Shown here in pieces: positions 35,483 to 44,633 of a stretch of 64,000 nt of DNA. Every line of letters begins with the position of its first letter. Positions within the stretch are counted from its first letter, which is position 1. The position numbers and the translations under genes were made by a program. Source of the DNA: Chitinophaga sp. 180180018-3 (GTDB lineage: Bacteria; Bacteroidota; Bacteroidia; Chitinophagales; Chitinophagaceae); contig NZ_CP140772.1 in NCBI RefSeq assembly GCF_037893185.1, positions 744,001 to 808,000 on the forward strand. The letters run 5' to 3'. The notes beneath the pieces were generated by a model, which did no database searches, was not told where the DNA came from, and worked only from the letters and a program-made list of their open reading frames with translations.

Positions 35483-36361
35483 TTATAATAATTCTGATAC
35501 ATGCAGGCGGATATTGCTGCAGATATTGTCGAGGGGAAGGTCGTTGGCATCATGGCCGAACGGATCCTCTATTTCCTCTGCAATCAGCTCCAAACTTGCC
35601 AGCACAAAGAATATGAATACGATCATCGGGATGATAAGATAACCCAGACTGAACACATATCCAAATGGCATGGACATCACATAAAAGAATATAAATTTTT
35701 TAATAAATACACTGTAGGAGAAAGGGATGGGAGTATTGCGGATACGCTCGCAGGCCCCGCACACATCCGTTAACGATTGTAATTCGGTATTGAGAACAAT
35801 CAGCTGGTCGCCACTGATCTGGCCATTCCTGTACAACTCCATAATTCTGCCGGTTAGCAGGGCGGCTACCTGGTTCGGTACATGCCGGGCCGGATCTACC
35901 TGCAGATCATGATGCCCCGGCAAATGCGCCATCTCCTCAGGCAGGAAAGTCTTACGCAGATGACTTTTCAGACCAAACGCAAAATTGGGGATCATCGTTT
36001 TGAAAAAATCCCGGCTGGCACTATCTGCTGCCGGCAATATGGCCTGCAGCTTGATGGCCAGGTTACGGCTGCAATTCACCAGGGCGCCCCATTGCCGCCG
36101 GCCTTCCCACCAACGGTCGTACGCCGTGTTGGTACGAAATACCAGCAACAGGGATATTACAAAGCCCAGCAGGCCATGCATCAGGGATATCTTACTGATC
36201 TCACTCTTCTCCGACAGCTTCCATACCTCCAGCTCCAACCAGGCCACTATCGCTGAATAGATGGAGAGGGCTATAAACATCGGAAATAGCTTTCTTACCG
36301 TATCTGCCTTATGGATACGGAAAATGAACGTAAACCAGTCTTTCGGGTTATAATTGATCAT
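35483..36361 (-). CDS. Bestrophin-family anion channel
   Basis: This 292-residue membrane protein matches bacterial bestrophin homologues (UPF0187): an N-terminal MINYNPKDWF lead, the helix-rich region with LLVFRTNTAYDRWWEGRRQWGALVN, the IPFSYSVFIKKFIFFYVMSMPFG segment, and the conserved C-terminal EEIEDPFGHDANDLPLD. Bacterial members form pentameric anion or cation channels. It lies 53 nt upstream of mgtE on the same strand, so the two ion transport genes may share a transcript. A consensus -7 element (36405-36412) is 44 nt upstream. Confidence 0.92.
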   Translation of the reverse strand: MINYNPKDWFTFIFRIHKADTVRKLFPMFIALSIYSAIVAWLELEVWKLSEKSEISKISLMHGLLGFVISLLLVFRTNTAYDRWWEGRRQWGALVNCSRNLAIKLQAILPAADSASRDFFKTMIPNFAFGLKSHLRKTFLPEEMAHLPGHHDLQVDPARHVPNQVAALLTGRIMELYRNGQISGDQLIVLNTELQSLTDVCGACERIRNTPIPFSYSVFIKKFIFFYVMSMPFGYVFSLGYLIIPMIVFIFFVLASLELIAEEIEDPFGHDANDLPLDNICSNIRLHVSELL

Positions 36362-36404
36362 ACCTGTTGCTTGATGAAAGGCAAAAAAAATATTTTCCGG
36401 GCCG

Positions 36405-36412
36405 CAAACCTA
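36405..36412 (-). promoter_or_regulatory. Putative -7 promoter element for the bestrophin gene
   Basis: Read on the minus strand the sequence is TAGGTTTG, an exact TAnnTTTG match 44 nt before the start at 36361. Confidence 0.45.
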
Positions 36413-36487
36413 AATTTTTTACGCATGATTTTGATAACTTCTCGGTTTAACTTTACTTTACGTCTTGTTTTATTTTGAATTAGCGCT

Positions 36488-36877
36488 ATGATTAAGTCGT
36501 ACTTGTATATTGATAAGTCGAAAGGAAGAGGCAGGGGAGTATTCACCAGGGAAAAGATTCCGGCTGGAACTATGATTGAAATATCGCCTGTACTGGTGCT
36601 TTCCTACGATGACACTGAGGTCGTTGACAAAACCAAACTCCATAACTATATCTTTCTCTGGGGCGCTAGAGAAACCCGGTCCTGCCTGGCACTGGGCTAT
36701 TGCTCCATCTATAACCACGATTATGCTCCCAATTGTGTGTATGAGATGGATTTCGACGCCGATACCATGAGCATCATTACCATCCGGGATATTAAGAAAG
36801 GAGAAGAACTCTTTATTAACTATAACGGTGAAGTAACTGATACCTCTCCACTTTGGTTTGATATCAGGAAAAAATAA
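36488..36877 (+). CDS. SET-domain protein, putative lysine methyltransferase
   Basis: This 129-residue single-domain protein has the SET layout in order: KGRGRGVFTREKIPAGTMIE (SAM-binding GxG and strand 1), a middle insert, the ALGYCSIYNHDYAPNC block that contains the NHxxxPN SAM-binding motif, and GEELFINYNGE with the active-site tyrosine. A post-SET cysteine cluster is absent. SET proteins methylate protein lysines; bacterial targets are mostly unknown. It is divergent from the bestrophin gene and is followed 181 nt later by a MarR regulator on the same strand. Confidence 0.85.
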   Translation: MIKSYLYIDKSKGRGRGVFTREKIPAGTMIEISPVLVLSYDDTEVVDKTKLHNYIFLWGARETRSCLALGYCSIYNHDYAPNCVYEMDFDADTMSIITIRDIKKGEELFINYNGEVTDTSPLWFDIRKK

Positions 36878-36904
36878 CTAAAAATTAATACGCAGCCGCA
36901 AAGA

Positions 36905-36912
36905 TAATTTTG
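36905..36912 (+). promoter_or_regulatory. Putative -7 promoter element upstream of marR
   Basis: TAATTTTG is an exact TAnnTTTG match 147 nt before the marR start. A minus-strand match (36899-36906) overlaps it, so orientation is ambiguous. Confidence 0.35.
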
Positions 36913-36951
36913 CCTGGTCTGCACGTATTTCAGTTTTCTTTCGTAATATTG

Positions 36952-36965
36952 TATAAGTGCTTATA
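36952..36965. promoter_or_regulatory. Perfect TATAAG-TG-CTTATA palindrome, possible MarR operator
   Basis: Two 6-bp arms, TATAAG and CTTATA, flank a 2-nt centre and lie 93 nt upstream of marR, next to a near -7 match (TAATATTG at 36944-36951). MarR proteins bind such short A/T-rich palindromes near their own promoters. Confidence 0.45.
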
Positions 36966-37020
36966 TAATTAGCATAAATGATAATATCAGACTGAACAAG
37001 AACAACCGCCACGGCGCTAT

Positions 37021-37055
37021 AATTCTTAATTCTTCCATCCTAATTCTTCATTCTT
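37021..37055 (+). repeat. Solo family A heptad arm directly before marR
   Basis: Five consecutive 7-mers of the type AATTCTT / CATTCTT, the reverse complement of the GAATNNN heptads of family A, run to 3 nt before the marR ATG. No complementary arm was found in the preceding 180 nt, so this is a half copy. Confidence 0.65.
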
Positions 37056-37058
37056 TCT

Positions 37059-37535
37059 ATGTTCTATCCATCACTCGGCTATCTCATCTTCGGCACCCGC
37101 CTGCGCAGACTCAGTGAATATTTCCTGATGGAAGTAAACAAGGTATACGAGCAGGCAGGCATCACTTTCGACGCCAGCTGGTTTCCGGTATTTTACCTGT
37201 TATCGAAACACGAGTCCATGCCCATGATCGATATCGCCGGGCAACTGGAGATCTCGCATTCGGCCGTAAGCCAGATGGTAACGAACCTGAAAAAGAAAGG
37301 ATTGCTGAAAACAGCTCCCTGTAAAGAAGACGGACGCCGTCAGCTGGTAACATTTTCCAAAAAAGGAGAAGAACTGCTGCAACAGGTGCAGCCGGTATGG
37401 AAAGCTATTACAACAGCTATGGAACAGCTGGTAGATGAGAATAAACAAAGCCAGCAGATACTGACTGCCATCGCCCAGATTGAACAGTCTGTAGAACAAC
37501 AGCCGCTGTCAGAAAGGATCAAACGACAATTATAA
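37059..37535 (+). CDS. MarR-family transcriptional regulator
   Basis: This 158-residue protein has the MarR winged-helix fold: helix-rich ends, a recognition helix region IAGQLEISHSAVSQMVTNLKKKGLL (about 65-90) and the wing KEDGRRQLVTFSKKGEEL with the conserved Asp-x-Arg. It lies 45 nt before hutH on the same strand and is the likely regulator of the hut genes, although HutC (GntR) is the usual regulator elsewhere. The ligand is unknown. A perfect A/T palindrome at 36952-36965 could be its operator. The start at 37059 is preceded by a solo heptad arm. Confidence 0.88.
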   Translation: MFYPSLGYLIFGTRLRRLSEYFLMEVNKVYEQAGITFDASWFPVFYLLSKHESMPMIDIAGQLEISHSAVSQMVTNLKKKGLLKTAPCKEDGRRQLVTFSKKGEELLQQVQPVWKAITTAMEQLVDENKQSQQILTAIAQIEQSVEQQPLSERIKRQL

Positions 37536-37553
37536 ATCATACACCAAAACTAC

Positions 37554-37581
37554 TAGCCGCTAGTAGCTAAAAGCTAAATCA
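37554..37581 (+). repeat. Family B heptad array, copy 4 (upstream of hutH)
   Basis: Four 7-mers (TAGCCGC, TAGTAGC, TAAAAGC, TAAATCA) run into the hutH start codon. The middle pair is nearly identical to the pair before leuB. Confidence 0.7.
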
Positions 37582-39149
37582 TGAGTGATATTTTTAAGTA
37601 CGGTATCGACCAGCTCACGGTAGCCACCGCCATCAATATTGCTGCCGGCAGGGTAAAGGGCGTACTCGTGCCCGACGTCGTTACCCGCGTGCAAACAAGC
37701 GCCGGATATGTACAGGCCATCGTATCGCATCATACTACTGTTTATGGCGTCAATACAGGGTTTGGACCACTTTGCGATACCAAGATCTCAGAAGCAGATA
37801 CCCGCGCATTGCAGTATAATATCCTGCAGAGCCATAGTGTAGGAGTAGGAGAGAGTATACCGGAAGAAATTGCCCGCATCATGCTCATCACCAAAGTGCA
37901 TGCGCTTGCCCAGGGTTATTCCGGAGCCGCATTAGCCACGCTGGAGCGGATTATCTGGCATATCGATCACCGCGTTACGCCACTGGTACCTGAAAAAGGC
38001 TCTGTTGGCGCTTCGGGCGACCTCGCTCCTTTATCGCACCTGTTCCTGCCGCTGATAGGGCTGGGCAAGGTATGGTACAAAGGACAGGTAACGGATACCG
38101 CTTCCATGATGCAGCAGGAAAGTATACAACCGGTGGTGCTGGGCCCCAAAGAAGGCCTGGCGCTGATCAATGGTACACAGTTCATCCTCGCTTTTGCGGT
38201 GAAAGCAGTACAACGATTACACAACGCGCTGGAAGCGGCAGATGTTATCGGAGCGCTATCGCTCGAAGGACTGATGGGTACTTCCAAACCTTTCGATCCG
38301 CGCCTGCACGTGATCCGGCCTTTCCCCGGCAATCAGCTGGTAGCACACCGGTTGAAGACGATGCTGGACGATTCCGAAATCATGGCATCGCATGTAGATT
38401 GCGGCCGTGTGCAGGATCCCTACTCCCTGCGTTGTATGCCACAGGTACATGGCGCCAGTCGTACAGCCTGGCAGCACCTGCAGGAGCTTACCACCATTGA
38501 ACTGAATGCAGTAACTGATAACCCTGTTATTTTTAGTTCGGAAGATACCATCAGCGGTGGTAATTTCCACGGCCAGCCCATGGCCCTGCCCCTGGATTAC
38601 GCCACAGTAGCCGCTGCCGAACTGGGTAACATATCCGACAGACGCTGTTATATGATGATTGAAGGAAGATATGGACTGCCTAAATTACTTATACAGGACG
38701 CCGGACTGAATTCTGGTTTCATGATACCTCAATATACTACCGCCGCCCTGGTAACGGAGAATAAAACACTGTGTTTCCCCGCCAGCGCGGATAGTGTGCC
38801 CACTTCACTCGGACAGGAAGATCACGTTTCCATGGGATCTATCAGCGGCCGCAAACTGAACCAGGTGATCGGCAACCTGGAATATATTCTCGCTATCGAA
38901 CTGCTGTATGCTGCGCAGGCAGTGGATTTCAGACGACCGCTGAAATCAGGTCCTGTACTCGAAGCGGTACATCAGTATACCCGGAAGCAGGTGGCCTTTG
39001 CAGATAAGGACCGCATCTTTTCGAACGACATTGCCGCCCTGCATAAAATCATCACCGATCAATCACTCGTGCGTGTTGCCAACGAAGCAGCCGCTCAACA
39101 TCAACTTAACTTAAACGGAATTTACAATGACCAGTTTGGACTTTATTAA
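37581..39149 (+). CDS. hutH: Histidine ammonia-lyase
   Basis: This 522-residue enzyme deaminates L-histidine to urocanate, the first step of histidine degradation. The self-processing triad A144-S145-G146 in [14 protein letters not shown] forms the MIO cofactor. Other hallmarks are [15 protein letters not shown] near the N-terminus, NDPVIF-like [20 protein letters not shown], and [17 protein letters not shown]. It opens the hutH-hutU-hutI-hutG row and overlaps hutU by 23 nt, indicating coupled translation. A family B heptad array leads into its start. Confidence 0.97.
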   Translation: MSDIFKYGIDQLTVATAINIAAGRVKGVLVPDVVTRVQTSAGYVQAIVSHHTTVYGVNTGFGPLCDTKISEADTRALQYNILQSHSVGVGESIPEEIARIMLITKVHALAQGYSGAALATLERIIWHIDHRVTPLVPEKGSVGASGDLAPLSHLFLPLIGLGKVWYKGQVTDTASMMQQESIQPVVLGPKEGLALINGTQFILAFAVKAVQRLHNALEAADVIGALSLEGLMGTSKPFDPRLHVIRPFPGNQLVAHRLKTMLDDSEIMASHVDCGRVQDPYSLRCMPQVHGASRTAWQHLQELTTIELNAVTDNPVIFSSEDTISGGNFHGQPMALPLDYATVAAAELGNISDRRCYMMIEGRYGLPKLLIQDAGLNSGFMIPQYTTAALVTENKTLCFPASADSVPTSLGQEDHVSMGSISGRKLNQVIGNLEYILAIELLYAAQAVDFRRPLKSGPVLEAVHQYTRKQVAFADKDRIFSNDIAALHKIITDQSLVRVANEAAAQHQLNLNGIYNDQFGLY

Positions 39150-40797
39150 AACATTTGCAGCTCACCCGCACTATAAAGCACCTCATGGATCACAGCTGCA
39201 CGCCAGATCATGGCAAACAGAAGCGCCCCTGCGCATGTTGCTCAACAATCTTGATGCTGCCGTCGCAGAGAACCCGGAAGAGCTGGTGGTATATGGTGGC
39301 ATCGGACAGGCAGCCCGCAACCGCGAAGCATTGCAGAAGATTATTGAAATATTGCTGACACTGGATGAAGAACATTCTCTGTTGGTACAATCAGGAAAAC
39401 CGGTAGGTATCGTACGTACGCATCCACAGGCTCCCCGCGTGATGCTGGCCAACAGCAACCTCGTGCCGAAATGGGCTACCTGGGAGCATTTCAATGAACT
39501 GCGTTCAAAAGGTCTGATGATGTTCGGACAGATGACTGCCGGCAGCTGGATCTATATCGGTACACAGGGCATCCTGCAGGGAACCTATGAAACCTTTATG
39601 GAATGCGGCCGTCAGCATTTCAATGGTAACCTCGCAGGGAAACTGCTGGTGACAGCCGGTATCGGCGGTATGGGCGGAGCCCAGCCACTGGCCGCCACTA
39701 TGTCCGGCGCCGTGTTCATCGGCGCAGATGTAGATCCGTCACGTATTCAGAAACGACTGGATACCCGGTACATCGACCGTATGACACATTCTTATGAAGA
39801 AGCCATACAATGGGCACAAGAAGCGCAGGCTAAAGGGCAGGCCCTGTCTATCGGCCTGGTGAGTGATGCTGGTGATATGTTGGAAAGAATGTTGCAAGAC
39901 AACATCATCCCCGATATCCTGACCGATCAGACCTCTGCCCATGATCCGCTGAATGGTTATGTGCCCAATGGCCTGACCCTTGCTGCTGCCCTGGATTTGC
40001 GCAGGAACAATCCGGAGCAATACCGGGAGCTGTCTCTCAAAAGTATGGCCCGCCATGTTGGCTTTATGTTGCAGATGCAGCAGAAAGGCGCCGTTACTTT
40101 CGACTATGGCAATAATCTCCGTGAATTCGCCAAACAGGGCGGAGAGGCCAATGCCTTCAATTTCCCCGGATTCACTCCTGCTTATATACGCCCGCTTTTC
40201 TGCGAAGGGAAAGGCCCATTCCGTTGGGTAGCTCTTTCTGGCGACCCGGAAGATATTTATACGACAGATCGTGCGCTGATGGAAGCATTCCCGGAAAACA
40301 CCCATTTGATTAACTGGCTGAAGCAGGCACAGGAAAGAGTGGCATTCCAGGGCTTACCAGCACGTATTTGCTGGCTGGGACTGGGCGAGCGCGAGAAAGC
40401 CGGACTTATTTTCAACGAGCTGGTAAGAACCGGAAAAGTGAAAGCACCAATTGTGATTGGCCGCGATCACCTGGATTGTGGTTCCGTGGCATCTCCGAAC
40501 CGGGAAACTGAAGCCATGAAAGATGGCTCCGATGCGGTGAGCGACTGGACCCTCCTTAACCTGATGGCTAACACCGGTGGCGGCGCTACCTGGGTATCAT
40601 TTCATCACGGCGGCGGAGTGGGCATGGGTTACTCGCAACATGCCGGTATGGTAGTACTGGCCGATGGTACTGATCGCGCTGCTGCATGCCTTAGCCGCGT
40701 TCTCTTCAACGATCCTGCCCTGGGCATTTTCCGTCATGCCGATGCCGGCTACGAAAAAGCGCAGGAATGGGGCCGGAAGTTTGATATAAGCATCTAA
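39127..40797 (+). CDS. hutU: Urocanate hydratase
   Basis: This 556-residue NAD+-containing enzyme converts urocanate to imidazolonepropionate. The conserved blocks [38 protein letters not shown] (NAD binding) and the late [25 protein letters not shown], plus [23 protein letters not shown], are intact. The start at 39127 lies inside hutH, 23 nt before its stop. After its stop comes a strong 17-bp hairpin and then hutI. Confidence 0.97.
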   Translation: MTSLDFIKTFAAHPHYKAPHGSQLHARSWQTEAPLRMLLNNLDAAVAENPEELVVYGGIGQAARNREALQKIIEILLTLDEEHSLLVQSGKPVGIVRTHPQAPRVMLANSNLVPKWATWEHFNELRSKGLMMFGQMTAGSWIYIGTQGILQGTYETFMECGRQHFNGNLAGKLLVTAGIGGMGGAQPLAATMSGAVFIGADVDPSRIQKRLDTRYIDRMTHSYEEAIQWAQEAQAKGQALSIGLVSDAGDMLERMLQDNIIPDILTDQTSAHDPLNGYVPNGLTLAAALDLRRNNPEQYRELSLKSMARHVGFMLQMQQKGAVTFDYGNNLREFAKQGGEANAFNFPGFTPAYIRPLFCEGKGPFRWVALSGDPEDIYTTDRALMEAFPENTHLINWLKQAQERVAFQGLPARICWLGLGEREKAGLIFNELVRTGKVKAPIVIGRDHLDCGSVASPNRETEAMKDGSDAVSDWTLLNLMANTGGGATWVSFHHGGGVGMGYSQHAGMVVLADGTDRAAACLSRVLFNDPALGIFRHADAGYEKAQEWGRKFDISI

Positions 40798-40801
40798 TCT
40801 T

Positions 40802-40864
40802 TAGCTTTTAGTCTTTGGCCTTTAGTGACCGAAGCGGATAACCCAAGGCCAAAGACTAAAAACT
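40802..40864 (+). repeat. Family B heptad array, copy 5 (hutU / hutI gap)
   Basis: Nine consecutive 7-mers, starting TAGCTTT, TAGTCTT, TGGCCTT and TAGTGAC and returning on the far side as their complements, fill most of the 100-nt gap between hutU and hutI. Confidence 0.7.
40806..40861. terminator. 17-bp perfect hairpin between hutU and hutI
   Basis: Arms 40806-40822 and 40845-40861 are exact reverse complements with a 22-nt loop. It lies inside a catabolic gene row, so it may lower hutIG expression, protect the hutHU message end, or be a repeat tolerated in the operon. No T-run follows on the plus strand. Confidence 0.5.
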
Positions 40865-40897
40865 AACACCTTTTCTCAACTTCTATTCAACCGCATT

Positions 40898-42127
40898 ATG
40901 AAAACTTTACATGGTCCTTTTGCACAAATATTGCCGATGACAGATCTGCCCCTGAAGGGCGCCCTGCATGATGAGCAGCTTACTGTGATAGAGAAGGCGG
41001 GCGTTGTAGTGGAGAACGGGGAAATTGTGTCGATGGGCGATTACCGCACTTTGCTGCAGCAGTATCCCGATTGTGAGATCGCTTTCCAGGATACGCCACT
41101 GGTGCTGCTGCCGGGGTTTATCGATTGTCATACACATATCTGCTATGGAGGTACCCGCAACCGGGATTATGCTATGCGCATTGCGGGCAAAACATACCTG
41201 GAAATAGCGCGTGCCGGTGGCGGGATATGGGACTCTGTTACTAAAACACGCGAAGCCGACCTGGTAACGCTTACAGAAAATACGGTTGCGCGGGCTAACC
41301 GTCATCTGTTGGAAGGAGTTACCACCATAGAGGTGAAAAGTGGTTACGGGCTTAATCTGGAAGATGAATTGAAAATGCTGCGGGCTATTCAACAAGCAGG
41401 TTTGCATACCAGGGCTTCACTGATACCTACCTGTCTGGCAGCGCATATGAAACCGCGCGACTATACCGGTACAGAAGAGGCTTACCTGCAATGGATCTTA
41501 GATACGCTGTTACCTGCATTGCAGGAAGAGCAGCTCGGCAACCGGGTGGATATTTTCATTGAGGAAACAGCTTTCTCTGTCCCGGCAGCTACCAGGTTCC
41601 TGGAAGCAGCCATGAGACAGGGTTTTGCAGCTACGGTGCATGCCGATCAGTTTACTGCCGGTGGGGCAGAAGTGGCCGTGAAAACAGGCGCTGTTTCCGC
41701 GGATCATCTGGAAGCCAGTTCTGATAAGGAGATCGCCTTACTGGCGGAATCTGCTACCGTTGCCGTAGTTTTGCCAGGAGCCTCCCTGGGCCTGGGCATG
41801 CAATACGCCCCGGCGCGGAAGTTACTGAATGCGGGGGCTTGCGTTGCCATAGCGAGCGACTGGAACCCGGGATCGGCACCTATGGGTGACCTGCTGATGC
41901 AGGCAGCAGTAATGAGTGCTGCAGAGAAGTTATCCACCGCGGAAGTGCTGGCTGCGTTGACAATCAGGGCTGCACCAGCGCTGCAACTGAAAGGTACCGG
42001 CAGGCTCACACTAGGATATGCAGCCGACATGCAAGCCTATCCTACCGCCGATTACAGGGATATACTCTACTATCAGGGGAAAATGAAACCTGTTATGGTC
42101 TGGAAAAAAGGAGAACCAGTATGCTGA
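40898..42127 (+). CDS. hutI: Imidazolonepropionase
   Basis: This 409-residue amidohydrolase opens 4-imidazolone-5-propionate to N-formimino-L-glutamate. The metal motif HxH is in IDCHTHICYGGTRNRDY, with further ligands in TVHADQF and the conserved Asp in IASDWNPGSAP. SGYGLNLEDELKMLR is typical of HutI. It starts 100 nt after hutU, beyond a strong hairpin, and overlaps hutG by 7 nt if hutG starts at 42121. Confidence 0.96.
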   Translation: MKTLHGPFAQILPMTDLPLKGALHDEQLTVIEKAGVVVENGEIVSMGDYRTLLQQYPDCEIAFQDTPLVLLPGFIDCHTHICYGGTRNRDYAMRIAGKTYLEIARAGGGIWDSVTKTREADLVTLTENTVARANRHLLEGVTTIEVKSGYGLNLEDELKMLRAIQQAGLHTRASLIPTCLAAHMKPRDYTGTEEAYLQWILDTLLPALQEEQLGNRVDIFIEETAFSVPAATRFLEAAMRQGFAATVHADQFTAGGAEVAVKTGAVSADHLEASSDKEIALLAESATVAVVLPGASLGLGMQYAPARKLLNAGACVAIASDWNPGSAPMGDLLMQAAVMSAAEKLSTAEVLAALTIRAAPALQLKGTGRLTLGYAADMQAYPTADYRDILYYQGKMKPVMVWKKGEPVC

Positions 42128-43122
42128 ACATGATTACAAAGGAATATTACCGTCAGGCAGATAAACAGGCATGGGGTGGCCGTACAGATGGCACTGAGCC
42201 GGATTTGCTCCGATGGCACCAGGTAGTGATGCTAACCGATTTGTTGCAAGGCCCACTGCCTGCACTGCATCCCGGGCAAAAAGGAATTGTGCTGCTCGGA
42301 TTTGCTTCCGATGAAGGAGTGCGCCGTAATAAAGGCAGAACCGGAGCGGCAGCCGGACCAGCCGCCTTGCGTAAAGCAATGGCCGGTTTTCCTGTTCATT
42401 TTGAAGAACAGCTGCTGTTGCTGGATGCAGGCGATATCGTTTGCATGAACGGTCAGCTCGAAAACGCACAGCAACAACTCAGCGAAGCAGTGAAAGTTAT
42501 ACTGGCAGCAGGTTACCTGCCATTACTCCTGGGCGGTGGACACGAAATTACGTATGGGCATGCCCGTGGTATCCGTGAATTTGCACCACAGGCACGTACG
42601 GGCTTTGTGAATTTCGATGCGCATTTCGATATACGCATACCCGGAGAAGAAGGTCCCAGCTCAGGCACCGGCTTCTGGCAACTGGCGCAGGATTGCAAGC
42701 AATCAGGGCAGCCATTTCATTACCTGGCATTAGGTATCCAGCAAAATGGGAACACCCGGCAGCTCTTTAACATCGCCGGCGAAGAAGGGGCTACCTATGT
42801 AAGCGCCGATGCCTTTCATCTGCACGACAAAGACACGCTGTTTGCGGCTGTACAGCATTTCCTCAGCCAGGCTGATCAGATTTATCTGACTACCTGCCTC
42901 GATGTATTTGCGGCTGCTTACGCTCCCGGTGTAAGTGCCACGGCATTTAACGGCATTGTGCCATCAGGCCTCTTTCTGCAATGCTACCGTAAAATACTGC
43001 AAAGTGGAAAGGTGGCCGGTGTGGATGTGGCAGAGCTCAACCCTTCGCTGGATATAGACAATCGCACTGCCAAACTGGGGGCTGCATTGGTTTTTGAAAC
43101 GGTGATGGCATATGCCGAATGA
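42121..43122 (+). CDS. hutG: Formimidoylglutamase, arginase family
   Basis: This 333-residue enzyme hydrolyses N-formimino-L-glutamate to glutamate and formamide, the last step of this hut route. Manganese-site motifs are GGGHEITYGHARG and NFDAHFDIR. The usual S-x-D-x-D motif reads T257-T258-C259-L260-D261, so the first aspartate position is cysteine. The first ATG overlaps hutI by 7 nt; an ATG at 42130 is an alternative start. No folate-linked formiminotransferase gene is present, consistent with this direct hydrolysis. Confidence 0.9.
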   Translation: MLNMITKEYYRQADKQAWGGRTDGTEPDLLRWHQVVMLTDLLQGPLPALHPGQKGIVLLGFASDEGVRRNKGRTGAAAGPAALRKAMAGFPVHFEEQLLLLDAGDIVCMNGQLENAQQQLSEAVKVILAAGYLPLLLGGGHEITYGHARGIREFAPQARTGFVNFDAHFDIRIPGEEGPSSGTGFWQLAQDCKQSGQPFHYLALGIQQNGNTRQLFNIAGEEGATYVSADAFHLHDKDTLFAAVQHFLSQADQIYLTTCLDVFAAAYAPGVSATAFNGIVPSGLFLQCYRKILQSGKVAGVDVAELNPSLDIDNRTAKLGAALVFETVMAYAE

Positions 43123-43133
43123 TTGCTGCTGTA

Positions 43134-43964
43134 TTAAAGAAAAATGTTCTGCAGCTTTCTGACCTGGTCTGCACAAAGCGCCAGCTCTTCTTTCATGTCC
43201 TTCTGTAAAAGCGATATCATCTGTTTTACATTGACAGGCAGAGACATTTTGGCTTTTCTTACCTGCGTGGCGGTATTCCTCACAAACAGCAACAACTCGC
43301 TGGTGTCGTGCCACTGGCCCAGCAACTCTCCGGCTTTCCTGGCATGATCTGCAAGATGATCGGTATATACGGCCGGCAGCAGTTGATCTAACATGGAAAC
43401 CTGGTAATACAGGCTTTTTACTTCTTTTCGTACCCCATGCCATACAGTATGGTGGGCTTTACTGGCGGGTAACTGTATGTGCTGATGTTGTTGTTGAAGG
43501 TAATCCGATAATGCAGTTGTGGCAGCATCAGGATCAATGTCTTCAATGGCTTTCCTGAATTTTTCAGGTAGGTTTCCTAACTTTTTAAGTGAGCAGTGTT
43601 TTAATGTTATCTCCAGCATGTCTTTCGCGGTATCCCTTCTGCTGTGTAATAACAGATGCGCTGCGGAAAAGCGCCAGTCCACTTTTTTCTCATACTGCTG
43701 TAGCCGTTTTTCCTGGAGATAAGCATCTCTGGAAGCTCCGCTGATACCCTGTATCAATCGAACTTCATGCAGATGCTTTCCTGCACCGAAAGCGTAGCCG
43801 GGAAGTTGTTGAGCCAGCGAAAAAAATGCCCGGAGTTTTTTAACACCTACGCGCAACACATGAACGGCATCTGCATCTGCAGGCGATTGCTGTAGCCTAT
43901 CATAAGCATCCGCAACAGTGTCGCACTCCTTTCGGAGATAGTGGTATAAAGCCGTTTGCAACAT
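43134..43964 (-). CDS. CHAD-domain protein
   Basis: This 276-residue helical protein has CHAD features: an N-terminal YDRLQQSPADADAVHVLRVGVKKLRAFFSL with the conserved His and basic residues, FGAGKHLHEVRLIQGI, HTVWHGVRKEVKSLYYQ and LADHARKAGELLGQWHDTSELL. CHAD domains bind polyphosphate through a basic surface and are often found near CYTH phosphatases or on polyphosphate granules; no such neighbour is seen here. It is convergent with hutG (stops 11 nt apart) and divergent from the next exported-protein gene. Confidence 0.87.
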   Translation of the reverse strand: MLQTALYHYLRKECDTVADAYDRLQQSPADADAVHVLRVGVKKLRAFFSLAQQLPGYAFGAGKHLHEVRLIQGISGASRDAYLQEKRLQQYEKKVDWRFSAAHLLLHSRRDTAKDMLEITLKHCSLKKLGNLPEKFRKAIEDIDPDAATTALSDYLQQQHQHIQLPASKAHHTVWHGVRKEVKSLYYQVSMLDQLLPAVYTDHLADHARKAGELLGQWHDTSELLLFVRNTATQVRKAKMSLPVNVKQMISLLQKDMKEELALCADQVRKLQNIFL

Positions 43965-44020
43965 GGTACTTAAAGTTAAAATAAAATTCCCTGGGAATCG
44001 CCTTATCAGGATAATTTTGA

Positions 44021-44028
44021 TACATTTG
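44021..44028 (+). promoter_or_regulatory. Putative -7 element for the exported-protein gene
   Basis: TACATTTG is an exact TAnnTTTG match 17 nt before the start at 44046. A second exact match, TAATTTTG, lies at 44012-44019, so the active one is unclear. Confidence 0.45.
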
Positions 44029-44045
44029 CTTCAAATTGTTATGTT

Positions 44046-44633
44046 ATGCAGATAATCCCCAAAATGGCAACAGCCTTGTTGCTAACGCTATGCAGTATGC
44101 CTGCTGTTGCTCAAAAAATCAAACTTGTAGAAGGCGATTTGTCGCCATTGAAAGATCAGAAGGAAATCAATGCTGAATTTACCTACGATCACCTGACGGT
44201 GGGAAAAGATAGCGAAGAAGACTACATCCGCAAGAAAACGGCCGAATACAACAACAAAGAAGCCGGTAAAGGCGATACCTGGGCCAAAGCCTGGAAAGCA
44301 GACCGGACTGATCGTTACGAGCCAAAATTCGATGAGCTCTTCAACGACAACGGTGATATGAAGGTGGGCAAATATCCCAACGCCAAATACACCCTCATCT
44401 TCCACACCACCTACATTGAGCCCGGCTTCAACGTGGGCGTTGCCCGTAAGAACTCCTACATCGATGCGGAAGTTCAGATCGTAGAAACAGCAGACCACAA
44501 TAAAACCATCGCAAAAGTATCCATCGACAACGCCCCCGGACGTATGATGGGCTTCGATTTCGATACCGGTATGCGCATAATGGAATCGTATGCGGTAGCA
44601 GGAAAGAAGCTGGCGAGATTTATAGCGAGATAA
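44046..44633 (+). CDS. Exported protein of unknown function
   Basis: This 195-residue protein has a signal peptide (core about 8-22, MATALLLTLCSMPAVAQ, cleavage at VAQ). An internal ATG at 44064 would also give a signal, but the promoter elements fit 44046. The mature part is charged, with the phrases YTLIFHTTYIEPGFNVGVARKNSYIDAEVQIVE and PGRMMGFDFDTGMRIMESYAVAGKKLARFI; it is probably periplasmic or outer-membrane associated. I do not recognise a family. Its stop codon touches the left end of a family A palindrome that separates it from the convergent purU gene. Confidence 0.75.
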   Translation: MQIIPKMATALLLTLCSMPAVAQKIKLVEGDLSPLKDQKEINAEFTYDHLTVGKDSEEDYIRKKTAEYNNKEAGKGDTWAKAWKADRTDRYEPKFDELFNDNGDMKVGKYPNAKYTLIFHTTYIEPGFNVGVARKNSYIDAEVQIVETADHNKTIAKVSIDNAPGRMMGFDFDTGMRIMESYAVAGKKLARFIAR

